NCBI GenBank assembly: GCA_944327625.1
Contig: CALVHL010000001.1
Coordinates: 1 to 64,000 of the forward strand
Direction of reading: 5' to 3'
Source of the DNA: an uncultured Clostridia bacterium
Lineage (GTDB): Bacteria; Bacillota; Clostridia; Christensenellales; Borkfalkiaceae
DNA length: 64,000 bases
The notes beneath the pieces are model-generated. The model had not been told where the DNA came from and searched no databases. It saw only the letters and a program-made list of their open reading frames with translations. This document shows, piece by piece, positions 1 to 7,330 of the stretch. The first letter of the stretch is position 1. Every line of letters begins with the position of its first letter. Made by a program: the position numbers and the translations under genes.

Positions 1-121
1 CTAAATTTTCACAAAAATCGCCGACGTGCATTGCGGCATATATGCGCTTTACGTCGTGTTCTATTACTTGACAATACATTATTGTTTGTCCAAGCATAAA
101 ATGAAAACCGTCTAATGTCAT
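1..121 (-). CDS. Partial small HEPN-like protein (N-terminal 40 residues)
   Basis: The minus strand is open from an ATG at 121 to the window edge with no stop, giving an N-terminus that starts MTLDGFHFMLGQ. From memory this resembles small proteins of about 130 residues that end in an R-N-x-W-A-H type HEPN motif; that diagnostic C-terminus is outside the window, so the family is inferred. It starts 1 nt after the broken gene at 123-725 and reads the same way, which suggests a two-gene unit. No clear Shine-Dalgarno is visible. Codon use is AT-rich, unlike most of the window, in keeping with acquired DNA. Confidence 0.45.
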   Translation of the reverse strand, partial: MTLDGFHFMLGQTIMYCQVIEHDVKRIYAAMHVGDFCENL

Positions 122-122
122 A

Positions 123-725
123 TTATAATGCAGCTATTTCCTTAAATAATTTTTGATTTTGCTTACGTGACCATAAGCCAAATCCTTCATTAAAACTCGT
201 GTATAGGCAATCCTTCGTATAGAACGGATAGTTTTTACAAGATGTCTTAAATCTTTTTAACAAAGTCAAATACACATCTTTATCATTGATGACTAAATTG
301 TGACAATTTTTACGCCACGCTTGCCCTGTTTCCCAACCACTATATAAGTCGTTCAATTCAGGAACAATGAAATTTATAACGCCACCAATACCGACTGCTT
401 CAAGGTCATTTTGATTTTCGGACGGATACTCACAAATTAGAATATGTAAAAATAGATGTTCTAAGTAATCGCAATAAACTATATTTTTTGCTAATTGTCA
501 CTCAAAAGGATTTTGCATTGCAAATTCCTTTGTCGATAACATAATAGCGTGGTCTTCATATTTGTGATGCGCCAATAATCCATCTTTTGTACGTGTAACT
601 TTTGAGTTTTTATTCCACGATTTTGTCATATAGTCGCTTAAACCTATACCATATTTTTGCTGCAAGTAATCACAATATTCCAAATAGGTTAGATTTTTAA
701 CCTTTTCATACTCTACCAAATTCAT
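123..725 (-). pseudogene. Hypothetical protein broken by one in-frame TGA
   Basis: Two open segments lie in one frame on the minus strand, separated only by TGA at 498-500. Conceptual translation runs from MNLVEYEKVKN (ATG at 725, preceded by GGGGAG) through GLLAHHKYEDHAIMLS and NPFE, then the stop, then QLAKNIVYCDYLEHLFLHIL, and ends near FKEIAAL at 123. Similar proteins I recall from Clostridia and phages continue NPF(E/Y) with an aromatic residue plus Q at this point, so a TGG (Trp) or comparable codon probably became TGA. TGA is an ordinary stop elsewhere in the window (thiS and bioY end with it), so recoding is unlikely. About 200 codons in total. The H-H motif hints at a metal or nuclease site, but I assign no function. 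Confidence 0.6.
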
Positions 726-740
726 AACAAATCTCCCCAT

Positions 741-1072
741 GTTTATTATTTAAAAAGCGTGTTCCATAGAGAGACACGCCGAAGAACGCATCTCTCAATG
801 TTGCTACACATTCCTTATAGTTAATGCGAGAGTACGATTTTGTCAAATACCCTCCCTAACCAAAGTGTTAAATGTACAGCATAACCAATATAGCATACTA
901 TCAAAGAAAAAGCAACCGAGAATAGACTTGATATAAGACTTTGGCACTATGGCGGGTGCTTGAATAAACGAGCGGCTCGGCTTCGCCTCGCCGCTTTGAT
1001 TGTGCTTATTTTGCAACTAATCAAAAATACATTGTCTTACGTTGAACCGCTGAATATACTTTGTTTTTCCGC
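741..1072. other. AT-rich intergenic stretch without a recognisable gene
   Basis: No convincing coding sequence is seen. A short GC-rich hairpin lies near 970-1000 (GCGGC...GCCGC around GCTTCGC). The rest is AT-rich spacer between the broken gene and the tRNA terminator. Confidence 0.5.
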
Positions 1073-1074
1073 AC

Positions 1075-1109
1075 AAAAAAAGAACTATCCGAAGTATTCG
1101 GATAGTTCC
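1075..1109 (-). terminator. Terminator after tRNA-Val
   Basis: On the minus strand GAACTATCCGAA and TTCGGATAGTTC form a perfect 12-bp stem with a 3-nt loop, followed by a run of seven T. It lies just beyond the encoded CCA of the tRNA. Confidence 0.85.
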
Positions 1110-1113
1110 ATAG

Positions 1114-1190
1114 TGGTGGAGATAGTTGGGCTCGAACCAATGACCTTTTGCATGTCAAGCAAACGCTCTAACCAACTGAGCTATACCTCC
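1114..1190 (-). tRNA. tRNA-Val (anticodon GAC)
   Basis: The minus strand folds as a full cloverleaf. Acceptor GGAGGTA pairs with TATCTCC, the D arm is GCTC/GAGC, the anticodon stem is TTTGC/GCAAA around loop TTGACAT (anticodon GAC, valine), and the T arm is ATTGG/CCAAC with loop TTCGAGC. The discriminator is A and CCA is encoded. A strong terminator follows. Confidence 0.93.
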
Positions 1191-1353
1191 GTAAGCGGTT
1201 AAGTGTGGTTATTATATCATACCGCGGGCGGGTGTGGCAAGCGTTTTTCGCCGCATTATTGAAATACGCGGACAAATTTAAAAACTTTTTTGCCCCTAAA
1301 AGTCGGCATAAAAAATATCCCCGCGCTACTCCGCGGGGATAAGCCCTGTCTTA

Positions 1354-2337
1354 TTACCAGTTGGGGTGGACGGAAGCGCGGATATACTTGTCGTAAATCG
1401 CCCGAACGCCCGCCATCTGCCCGTCGGTGAGCGGAGGGAGTTCCGCCGCGCGGATATTCGCCGAAATCTGCCCCGCCTTGCTCGCCCCGGGAATGACGGT
1501 GCTGACCGCGTCGTTCATGAGTATCCACCTGAGCGCGAGCGGCGCAAGGTCGTCCGTGCCGAACAGTTTTTTGAGTTCGTCGACGGCGGTAAGTCCGAGG
1601 TCATAGTCCACGCCAGAGAAGGTCTCGCCCTTGTCGAACGATTCGCCGTTGCGGTTAAACGTGCGGTGGTCCTTCGCGCCGAAAGTAGTATTCTTGTCGT
1701 ATTTGCCCGTCAGAAGCCCGCTTGCAAGCGGCACTCTCGCAAGTATCGCGACGTCCTTCTTTTTTGCTTCGGGGAACAGTTCTTCCTCGGGTTTGATCCT
1801 GAACATATTGTAGATGACTTCGATTGCGGAAATATTGAATTGAAGCGCGTTCATGCCGTCGACAATGCGCTCTATGCTGACGCCGTAACCCGCAATTTTG
1901 CCCTTCTTTACAAGCTTTTCAAGCCCGTCAAACATTCTCTCGTCCTTATAAACGGGGGCGGGAGGGCAGTGCAGAAGCACCATATCCAGCCGCTCGACGC
2001 CCAGGCGTTTGAGGCTGCCGTCTACGAACTTTTCCATAACTTCGGGTGTGTGCTTTTCGGGCGTGGCGGGCTCCTCGATGCCCTTGCCGCACTTGGTGAC
2101 TATATAGAAGTGGTCGGGGTGTTTGGCGATGAATTCGCCGATAGCTTTTTCGCTGTTGCCCTTATTGTAGATGTCGGCGGTATCGATGAGCGTAATGCCG
2201 CTCTCGTAAGTTTCTTCAAGTATCTTCATTGCCTCGTCGTGATTGAACGGATCGCCCCAGGTAGTGCCCAACTGCCACGTGCCCAGACCTATTTCGCTCA
2301 CCATTCTGCCCGATTTGCCGAACCTTCTTTTCTCCAT
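1354..2337 (-). CDS. Aldo/keto reductase
   Basis: NAD(P)H-dependent carbonyl reductase of the AKR superfamily, 327 residues, cytoplasmic. The catalytic set is visible: Asp52 and Tyr57 in DTADIY, Lys82 in VTKCGKG and His123 in LLHCPP. A cofactor-loop segment (ARVPLASGLLTGKY) follows around residue 200. It ends KYIRASVHPNW, the full length expected of the bacterial oxidoreductase branch. The start ATG at 2337 has AGGAGG at ideal spacing and a promoter 30-55 nt upstream. Its GC-rich codon use matches the core genes, unlike the AT-rich DNA on both sides. The substrate cannot be inferred. Confidence 0.9.
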   Translation of the reverse strand: MEKRRFGKSGRMVSEIGLGTWQLGTTWGDPFNHDEAMKILEETYESGITLIDTADIYNKGNSEKAIGEFIAKHPDHFYIVTKCGKGIEEPATPEKHTPEVMEKFVDGSLKRLGVERLDMVLLHCPPAPVYKDERMFDGLEKLVKKGKIAGYGVSIERIVDGMNALQFNISAIEVIYNMFRIKPEEELFPEAKKKDVAILARVPLASGLLTGKYDKNTTFGAKDHRTFNRNGESFDKGETFSGVDYDLGLTAVDELKKLFGTDDLAPLALRWILMNDAVSTVIPGASKAGQISANIRAAELPPLTDGQMAGVRAIYDKYIRASVHPNW

Positions 2338-2364
2338 ATAATTTGCCTCCTCATAAGTAATTCA

Positions 2365-2393
2365 ATTGTACACCGAAAAGCAAAATTATTCAA
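2365..2393 (-). promoter_or_regulatory. Promoter of the aldo/keto reductase
   Basis: On the minus strand TTGAAT, a 17-nt spacer and TACAAT precede the reductase gene. Confidence 0.6.
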
Positions 2394-2478
2394 TACTTGC
2401 CGCAAAAATTTGCAAAATAATTTATTTCGGTCAGTGCGCAGACCGAGGCAAAAATAAATGTCATAATATACGCAAAAT

Positions 2479-2511
2479 TTCAATTGCCCCCATAGTATGC
2501 CTTAACGAATG
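2479..2511 (+). repeat. Dispersed 33-bp palindromic element, copy A
   Basis: This copy has TTCAATTG at the left, a CATAGTATGCC core and CTTAACGAATG at the right. It is closest to copy E at 36521-36553. It lies 25 nt from copy B in the same orientation. Confidence 0.7.
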
Positions 2512-2536
2512 AATATATGTCAATATGTGCAAATAT

Positions 2537-2569
2537 TTCAATTGGTGCGGCAATATGCCTCAACGAACG
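2537..2569 (+). repeat. Dispersed 33-bp palindromic element, copy B
   Basis: TTCAATTGGTGC, core GGCAATATGCC, right end TCAACGAACG. It belongs to the same subtype as copies G and H near 34 kb. It begins 58 bp after the start of copy A, so the two form a tandem pair. Confidence 0.7.
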
Positions 2570-2665
2570 CAGTTTTTATTAGAAATCCCGATGAAGAAAA
2601 GCAGGAAGAGGATCGGAATATGGCAGGGTAAATGCACCAAAAGCAATAAGGTAAATTTTACAATA

Positions 2666-2742
2666 TAACAGGACAGAAAAAGGCAGGAAAAAAGTATCCG
2701 AATAAAACAGGATAGAAAAAGACGTGAAAAGCAAAAGCCGCG
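2666..2742. repeat. Imperfect direct repeat, period about 39 bp
   Basis: The segment ACAGGACAGAAAAAGG recurs 39 bp later as ACAGGATAGAAAAAGA, each followed by a G-A-rich run. The surrounding 2.57-2.83 kb is purine-rich on the plus strand and holds no convincing gene. Confidence 0.4.
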
Positions 2743-2831
2743 CACACATAATGCGTGTACGCATACAAACCCGTTATTTCTTTTGATTTTGGGATATGTA
2801 TTGCGCTTGATATGAACTGTCAAGGCATAAA

Positions 2832-2898
2832 AAAGAATTGAGTGCGACATTTTTGCCCCCGAAAATAAATTCCTTTACTTTCGTACACTCAATTCTTT
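2832..2898. repeat. 13-bp perfect inverted repeat with 41-nt spacer
   Basis: AAAGAATTGAGTG at 2832-2844 is the exact reverse complement of CACTCAATTCTTT at 2886-2898. It could be a bidirectional terminator or the remains of mobile-element ends; no transposase lies between the arms. Confidence 0.5.
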
Positions 2899-2990
2899 AT
2901 CTTTATAATTATTTGATAGCCTTTATTGTTGCCGTCACCCGCTTTCAATAATTTATTGCCGTAGTAGGGGCAAACAGTGCAGTAGTTCAT
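2889..2990 (-). CDS. Very short hypothetical protein (33 aa)
   Basis: A 33-codon frame beginning MNYCTVCPYYGN, with AAGAAG a few bases before the ATG. The C-x-x-C followed by Y-G-N recalls the first half of a small zinc ribbon, but the second cysteine pair is missing. It lies just downstream of the XRE gene, past a hairpin. It may be a gene fragment or chance. Confidence 0.22.
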   Translation of the reverse strand: MNYCTVCPYYGNKLLKAGDGNNKGYQIIIKIKN

Positions 2991-3016
2991 GTTTTCTTCT
3001 TTTAATTTTTTGAAAT

Positions 3017-3055
3017 AAGAAAACCTACTTTCTTTTATCCGAAAATAGGTTTTCT
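3017..3055 (-). terminator. Hairpin downstream of the XRE gene
   Basis: AAGAAAACCTA and TAGGTTTTCTT form an 11-bp stem around a 17-nt loop, 18 nt after the XRE stop. The T-run is better on the plus strand (TTTTGT), so it may act in both directions. Confidence 0.5.
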
Positions 3056-3072
3056 TTTGTATAAGTTTAATC

Positions 3073-3912
3073 TTATTGAATACCTGCGATCGACAAAGCA
3101 ATTTTCATAATCCACTTTAACGACGAAGGCACGGCATTATCTAAAATCGAAAGCACGGTCTTTATTTCGTAGCCAGAAAAACTATTTGGTATTCCCGTAA
3201 AGTGCGAGTAAAGCGTTCCCGTTGCTTTTGTTGCACCAAGCGCAACCATTGCTGTTGCATTATCTCCGTAAGCAAAATAGTGTCCTTGCGCCATTGCGCC
3301 TATCGCGAACATACCAATTGAAATCGCACCGCAAGACATAACGCCTATTGAAATTGCGCCGAAAGATATAATACCGATTGAAATCGCTCCGCCGCTTAAA
3401 AACCCTAACGCAAATGCTCCAAAACCGCCAATTCCTACGCCGAGCATTCCTAAACCAAGCAACCCCAATGCTAATAAGCCAAAAGAAAATAACCCTATTG
3501 ATAATAGCCCGATTGAAATAACGCCGATAGACTTGAAACCGATAGCAATTATTCCTTTTGCAGTGCGCCCTCCGCTTATGCATATATGAATCAACGGAAC
3601 ACCGCAAAATGTTCTTTTAGATTTATATTCATAATTAAAAAATTTGCTTATTGAAAAAACAAGGGGCACAACGACAGTTTGCTCGTCATTTTTTGTTTTG
3701 TTTGTTTTATCCTTAATATTTTCTTTTAGCAAATAATCAAGAGAACAATCAAATAATTCGCTCATACGAATCAGTTTGTCCGTTTCGGGATATGCAATAT
3801 CCGACTCCCATTTACTTATAGATTGTCTTGAAACGCCTAATTTATCGGCAAGTTGTTCTTGCGTTATATTATTTTCCTTGCGAGCCTTTGCAAGTTTTTC
3901 TCCTAACGTCAT
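3073..3912 (-). CDS. XRE-family regulator fused to an 18-unit glycine-pentad repeat
   Basis: 279 residues. Residues 1-62 are a canonical XRE/Cro-type helix-turn-helix (ITQEQLADKLGVSRQSISKW). A charged linker follows, then a segment TFCGVPLIHICISG. Residues 121-210 are 18 uninterrupted five-residue units, each ending in Gly (IIAIG, FKSIG, VISIG, LLSIG, AISIG, MFAIG and so on). A soluble tail of about 70 residues closes the protein. Regular hydrophobic pentads suggest a beta-solenoid or a membrane-associated sheet rather than ordinary helices; that is inference. I have seen the pentad domain in Clostridia, but its function is unknown to me. The start has GGAGG at good spacing. Base composition is AT-rich, suggesting acquisition. 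Confidence 0.8.
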   Translation of the reverse strand: MTLGEKLAKARKENNITQEQLADKLGVSRQSISKWESDIAYPETDKLIRMSELFDCSLDYLLKENIKDKTNKTKNDEQTVVVPLVFSISKFFNYEYKSKRTFCGVPLIHICISGGRTAKGIIAIGFKSIGVISIGLLSIGLFSFGLLALGLLGLGMLGVGIGGFGAFALGFLSGGAISIGIISFGAISIGVMSCGAISIGMFAIGAMAQGHYFAYGDNATAMVALGATKATGTLYSHFTGIPNSFSGYEIKTVLSILDNAVPSSLKWIMKIALSIAGIQ

Positions 3913-4060
3913 AAAAGCCTCCGAATAATAATTTTGTTTTAATTATAAAGTGTTTTTAATTAAAATGCTACTAACTTTGCAGTTCTAAATGTAAACTTCG
4001 GGTTGCATTTACTAAATAGGCGATATTAAAATACTATTTTTTCGTTTTTTATCATTTAAA

Positions 4061-4440
4061 TTTCGAAAAATTAGAAACAAAAACAAAGAATTGCAAGACA
4101 CAATCGCCACCGAAAAGGCAATGCAGATAAATTACAATTATGCCGATATTCGCAAATGGCTGTTACATTTCCGCGCATTGTACTATTCCGAAACAAAAAG
4201 CCGCAAAGCCTTGATAGACACTTTTATTTATAAAGTGATACTTTACGACGATAAAATGAAAGTGTTGTTTCACCTTAAAGGCGGGCAACAGGGCGAACTG
4301 CTCTTAAATCTGATTTTCCCCGATTATCCCGACGGACACGGCGACGACGGCGACAACGCCCAAAAAATGCCCGAAAATAAAAAAGAAACCGACAAAGCGG
4401 TTTCTAATTTTGACGTAAACGCAGAGTGTGCGTATACGTC
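4061..4440 (+). pseudogene. C-terminal remnant of a large serine recombinase
   Basis: The open frame reads ...KNKELQDTIATEKAMQ, then ADIRKWLLHFRALYYS, then RKALIDTFIYKVILYDDKMK. This is the pattern of the coiled-coil and C-terminal domain of large serine site-specific recombinases, where a W/F-L-x-x-F and a LID-x-F-[VI]-x-x-[VI]-x-[VL]-YDDK segment are typical. The catalytic N-terminal domain and the zinc domain are absent, and there is no start codon with a ribosome-binding site. The frame continues into the ssrA 3' end, so the natural terminus is also lost. This is a decayed mobile-element gene abutting tmRNA. Confidence 0.65.
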
Positions 4441-4445
4441 GCGTT

Positions 4446-4840
4446 TGGTGGAGCAGCGGGGACTTGCACCCCGGTCTTACACCGTTTCAGCGTGCTTTCT
4501 ACATACTTAGTGCAACCTATTAAATCTTTCCCTCAGACAAGCCGATTGACGGGCAAGCCCGAGGGGCAAACCGATTAGTTCACCTTACGAGGAGCGGTCA
4601 GACCTCGTCAGGTGGTCCGCAAAATTAGCGCCGAACTCAGCCCCGCGGCAGGGATGAGACGACGGACAGCTTATAAGTTAAGCTGCGCAAGCTACGCTCT
4701 GGCCGCCGAAAGCGGGGAAAGCGATAACTTTGTTAGAATTCTTAGATTCTGCATTTAAATTTAAGTTTCCGTTTTTACAAAGCCGAGCCTTTGGTATGCT
4801 TACATCGCCTCTGCGACGCAATCGAAACTGAAACTGCCCC
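4446..4840 (-). ncRNA. ssrA: Transfer-messenger RNA
   Basis: 395 nt including the encoded CCA. The 5' end GGGGCAG pairs with 3' CTGCTCC (one G-U pair); then comes discriminator A and CCA. The T arm is CGGGG/CCCCG with an unusual loop, TGCAAGT. The tag frame starts with the resume codon GCA at 4752-4750 and ends at TAA at 4680-4678, giving 24 codons that begin A-E-S-K-N-S and end S-V-A-C-A-A. A typical tag is shorter and ends A-L-A-A. The tag frame is followed by GC-rich pseudoknot-like stems. A promoter lies just upstream. Confidence 0.88.
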
Positions 4841-4862
4841 GTAAGAGGTTGTCTTTATATAG

Positions 4863-4892
4863 ATTATATACGTAAAGGCGGCAAAAATGCAA
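4863..4892 (-). promoter_or_regulatory. Promoter of ssrA
   Basis: On the minus strand TTGCAT, an 18-nt spacer and TATAAT end 22 nt before the mature 5' end, leaving a short leader for RNase P to remove. Confidence 0.65.
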
Positions 4893-5000
4893 CTAAAAAG
4901 GCAGTTAAAATTAAAAATTCGACGGCTGAGCCGATTTCGCCGAGTTTTCGTCATTTTGTATTAAATTTCTGTCAAATGCGACAAAAATCACGACAAGGTA

Positions 5001-5029
5001 TTGACATTGCGCTGCTTTCTTGCTATAAT
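5001..5029 (+). promoter_or_regulatory. Promoter of the YccF gene
   Basis: TTGACA, a 17-nt spacer and TATAAT: both boxes are perfect consensus, 32 nt before the ATG. Confidence 0.8.
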
Positions 5030-5061
5030 GTTGACTATAAATCCAAAGGAGAATATCATAT

Positions 5062-5424
5062 ATGAAGACAATCGGCAACATACTGTGGCTTATTTTTACG
5101 GGCCTCGGTTCGGCAATTGCGTACTTCTTCCTCGGCATTTTATGGTGCATTACCATAATCGGCATACCTTTCGGCAAGCAGTGTTTCAAGCTGGCAGGGT
5201 TCATAATCTGGCCCTTCGGCAGAACGGTCAACGCCGACTTTGGCAAACACCCCATACTCAACGTCATCTGGATAATCTTCGGCGGGCTCGAACTCTGCTT
5301 GGGTTTCGCGTTCGCGGGCGTTATCTGGTGCATAACCATTCTCGGCATACCCTTCGGCAAGCAGTGCTTCAAGCTGGCTAAGCTCTCGCTCATGCCCTTC
5401 GGCGCAACCATCGAGAACGCATAA
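5062..5424 (+). CDS. YccF domain protein (two tandem domains)
   Basis: A 120-residue membrane protein with two copies of the YccF (DUF307) module. Each copy has a hydrophobic helix followed by WCITI(I/L)GIPFGKQCFKLA and a W/M-PFG motif; the copies start near residues 5 and 65. The biochemical role of YccF is unknown; members are small inner-membrane proteins. The start ATG is preceded by AAAGGAG and a strong promoter. It appears monocistronic. Confidence 0.88.
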   Translation: MKTIGNILWLIFTGLGSAIAYFFLGILWCITIIGIPFGKQCFKLAGFIIWPFGRTVNADFGKHPILNVIWIIFGGLELCLGFAFAGVIWCITILGIPFGKQCFKLAKLSLMPFGATIENA

Positions 5425-5553
5425 TCTATTTGCAGTCAACGGTGAGGTTCGGCGTGTTTTCGCGTCGGACCTTATTTTTTTGCTCTTTCCCGAATAATTT
5501 TCGCGGCGATTGCCATTAACTAATTTGTGTGGGCGCGGCATATATTCAGTAGT

Positions 5554-6051
5554 ATGGGAGAGAGAATATATCTTAGGTCGGCGGCCGTCGACTATGCCCG
5601 CAAGTGGGCGTTCGGGCGCAACCCGCAATATTTCAACTTTAACTCGCTGGGCGGCGACTGCACCAATTTCGCCTCGCAGTGCATATTCGCAGGCGCGAAA
5701 GTCATGAATTTCACGCCCGTATACGGCTGGTATTACGTCGACGCGGAGGACAGGACGGCGTCCTGGACGGGCGTAGAGTTTCTGTATAATTTCCTCGTCG
5801 GCAACCGAAACGGCGCGGGCCCCTATGCCGAGGAGACCGACCTTGGCGGCTTGCAGGTCGGCGACATAGTCCAGCTCGGCAGGGCGGACGGCACGTTCTA
5901 CCACACGCCCGTCGTCGTCGGGTTTGACAGAGGAGAGCCGCTCGTCGCGGCGCACAGCTACGACGTATTCAACCGACGGCTGTCGTCCTACGACTTCGAG
6001 CGGCTGCGCTGTCTGCATATTGTCGGGGTGCGTGTCTGCGAGGGGTTATAG
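5554..6051 (+). CDS. Amidase-domain (Amidase_6 type) protein
   Basis: About 165 residues. An early YARKWAFGRNPQYF is followed by GGDCTNFASQC, where Cys and Asn fit the catalytic region of the Amidase_6 (CHAP/NlpC-like) family often found in Bacillota envelope proteins. A later TFYHTPVVVGF with His and an AHSYD segment complete the pattern. There is no signal peptide, so location is unclear. I chose ATG 5554 because TATATT at 5541-5546 sits 7 nt upstream and there is no Shine-Dalgarno, which would make a leaderless message. GTG at 5527 is the alternative and overlaps that -10. Confidence 0.75.
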   Translation: MGERIYLRSAAVDYARKWAFGRNPQYFNFNSLGGDCTNFASQCIFAGAKVMNFTPVYGWYYVDAEDRTASWTGVEFLYNFLVGNRNGAGPYAEETDLGGLQVGDIVQLGRADGTFYHTPVVVGFDRGEPLVAAHSYDVFNRRLSSYDFERLRCLHIVGVRVCEGL

Positions 6052-6055
6052 GGCA

Positions 6056-6084
6056 TTGACAAGGGTGGTAAAATATAGTAAAAT
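6056..6084 (+). promoter_or_regulatory. Promoter of the LOG-phosphatase operon
   Basis: TTGACA, a 17-nt spacer and TAAAAT, 39 nt before the first gene. Confidence 0.75.
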
Positions 6085-6123
6085 ATAAAGGAACAACTAC
6101 GAAAAGCAAGGTAATTTACATAT

Positions 6124-6708
6124 ATGAAGATCTGTGTATTCGGTGCGTCGAGCGCGCACATAGACAATAAGTATATTCAAATAGTCGAAGAATTAGGCGA
6201 AAAAATGGCAATGAGGGGACATTCCCTCGTATTCGGTGCGGGCGCCACGGGCCTGATGGGCGCGGCTGCGCGCGGCGTAAAGCGCGGCGGCGGCTACATT
6301 CACGGCGTAGTACCAAAGTTTTTCAAGCAGAACGGCGTCGAACAGCTGTATGACGAATGCGACAAGACGACCTATACAGAGACCATGCGCGAGCGCAAGG
6401 CGATAATGGAGGACGACGCGGACGCATTTATAGTTGTGCCTGGCGGCGTGGGAACTTTTGAAGAATTTTTCGAGATAGTCACTCTCAAACAGCTCAATCA
6501 GCTCGAAAAGGCGATCGCCGTGCTCAATATTGACCACTATTATGACGAGTTGGAGGCTTTCATGCTCACTGCCTGCGACAGAAAGTTCGTCACCAAGAGT
6601 TGCAAGGGATTGTATACGGTATTCGAGGACGCCGACAGCGTGCTCGACTATATCGAAAACTATGTGCCAGTGAACATACCCTTCACGCGCACCAAGCTCG
6701 GCGACTGA
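6124..6708 (+). CDS. LOG family (TIGR00730) nucleotide phosphoribohydrolase-like protein
   Basis: A 194-residue Rossmann-fold protein. The family motif PGGVGTFEE is at residues 106-114 and M-R-E-R-K at 88-92; these form the active site of LOG enzymes, which cleave ribose 5-phosphate from nucleotide 5'-monophosphates. The N-terminal MKICVFGASS and GAGATGLMGAAARG bind the nucleotide. Bacterial members are often annotated as cytokinin-activating proteins, but the physiological role in gut Clostridia is unknown. The following phosphatase gene starts 1 nt after this stop, so the two are co-transcribed. Confidence 0.87.
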   Translation: MKICVFGASSAHIDNKYIQIVEELGEKMAMRGHSLVFGAGATGLMGAAARGVKRGGGYIHGVVPKFFKQNGVEQLYDECDKTTYTETMRERKAIMEDDADAFIVVPGGVGTFEEFFEIVTLKQLNQLEKAIAVLNIDHYYDELEAFMLTACDRKFVTKSCKGLYTVFEDADSVLDYIENYVPVNIPFTRTKLGD

Positions 6709-6709
6709 C

Positions 6710-7192
6710 ATGATAGGCGTAACCTTCGTCTGCCTCGGCAATATCTGCCGTTCGCCAATGGCGGAAGCCGTGTTCAGGCGGCTCGTCGACGAGGAGGGAC
6801 TGTCCTCGTCGTTTTCGGTAAGCTCGTTCGCGACGTCCTATTGCGAGGAGGGCAACCCCGTCTATCCGCCCGTGAGGCGGCTCTTAGAGGAGAACGGCTA
6901 TAACTTTTCACACAGGGCGCAGGTGCTGACGCTCGCCGACGTCAAAAACGCGCAGTATATCCTCGTAATGGACGCGATGAACCTGAGAGACGTGGTGCGG
7001 ATGACGGGCGGCAATTACGGCGAAAAGATATTCATGCTCGGCAGTTTCGGCGAGGGCGGCGACATAGCCGATCCCTATTACAGCCGCGATTTTGCGCGTA
7101 CATACCGCGAAATACTCGCCGCCTGCAAGGGGCTTCTCAATTTCCTCAAAGAACGCCATGCGGAGGCGATTGCCTACGACAGACGGCACTGA
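6710..7192 (+). CDS. Low-molecular-weight protein tyrosine phosphatase
   Basis: 160 residues. The catalytic P-loop is C8-L-G-N-I-C-R14-S, matching C-x5-R-S, and the general-acid segment IADPYY sits in the C-terminal half. Enzymes of this class dephosphorylate tyrosine kinases, often of capsule systems, or arginine phosphate; no kinase lies nearby. The gene is translationally linked to the LOG gene. A perfect palindrome downstream probably terminates it. Confidence 0.88.
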   Translation: MIGVTFVCLGNICRSPMAEAVFRRLVDEEGLSSSFSVSSFATSYCEEGNPVYPPVRRLLEENGYNFSHRAQVLTLADVKNAQYILVMDAMNLRDVVRMTGGNYGEKIFMLGSFGEGGDIADPYYSRDFARTYREILAACKGLLNFLKERHAEAIAYDRRH

Positions 7193-7224
7193 CAAAAAAA
7201 TTTTATAAAACCGAATATTTTTAA

Positions 7225-7256
7225 AGCCGCCGCGGAAAATATTTTCCGCGGCGGCT
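7225..7256 (+). terminator. Terminator after the phosphatase gene
   Basis: A perfect 32-bp palindrome with arm AGCCGCCGCGGAAAAT. The T-rich tail is weak on the plus strand, so termination could depend on stem stability. It lies between two convergent genes. Confidence 0.6.
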
Positions 7257-7269
7257 TGCCGTCTGCACG

Positions 7270-7302
7270 AAAAGCCGCCCCCGACGGAATGTCGGGGGCG
7301 GC
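7270..7302 (-). terminator. Terminator of por
   Basis: On the minus strand GCCGCCCCCGAC and GTCGGGGGCGGC form a 12-bp stem with a 5-nt loop, followed by TTTT. Confidence 0.85.
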
Positions 7303-7330
7303 GGTTATCTGAGTTGAGGGATAGGGAATA

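Noticed and set aside
21-50. A copy of the 33-bp element at the left edge
   Set aside because: Only GCGGCATATATGC matches, and the sequence is explained as codons of the partial gene.
498-500. TGA as a recoded tryptophan codon
   Set aside because: Many intact genes in the window (thiS, bioY, thiH) end at TGA, and only this gene has an internal one.
2560-2850. Short hydrophobic reading frames on the minus strand
   Set aside because: They are translations of the low-complexity purine-rich repeats, with no ribosome-binding site or homologous pattern.
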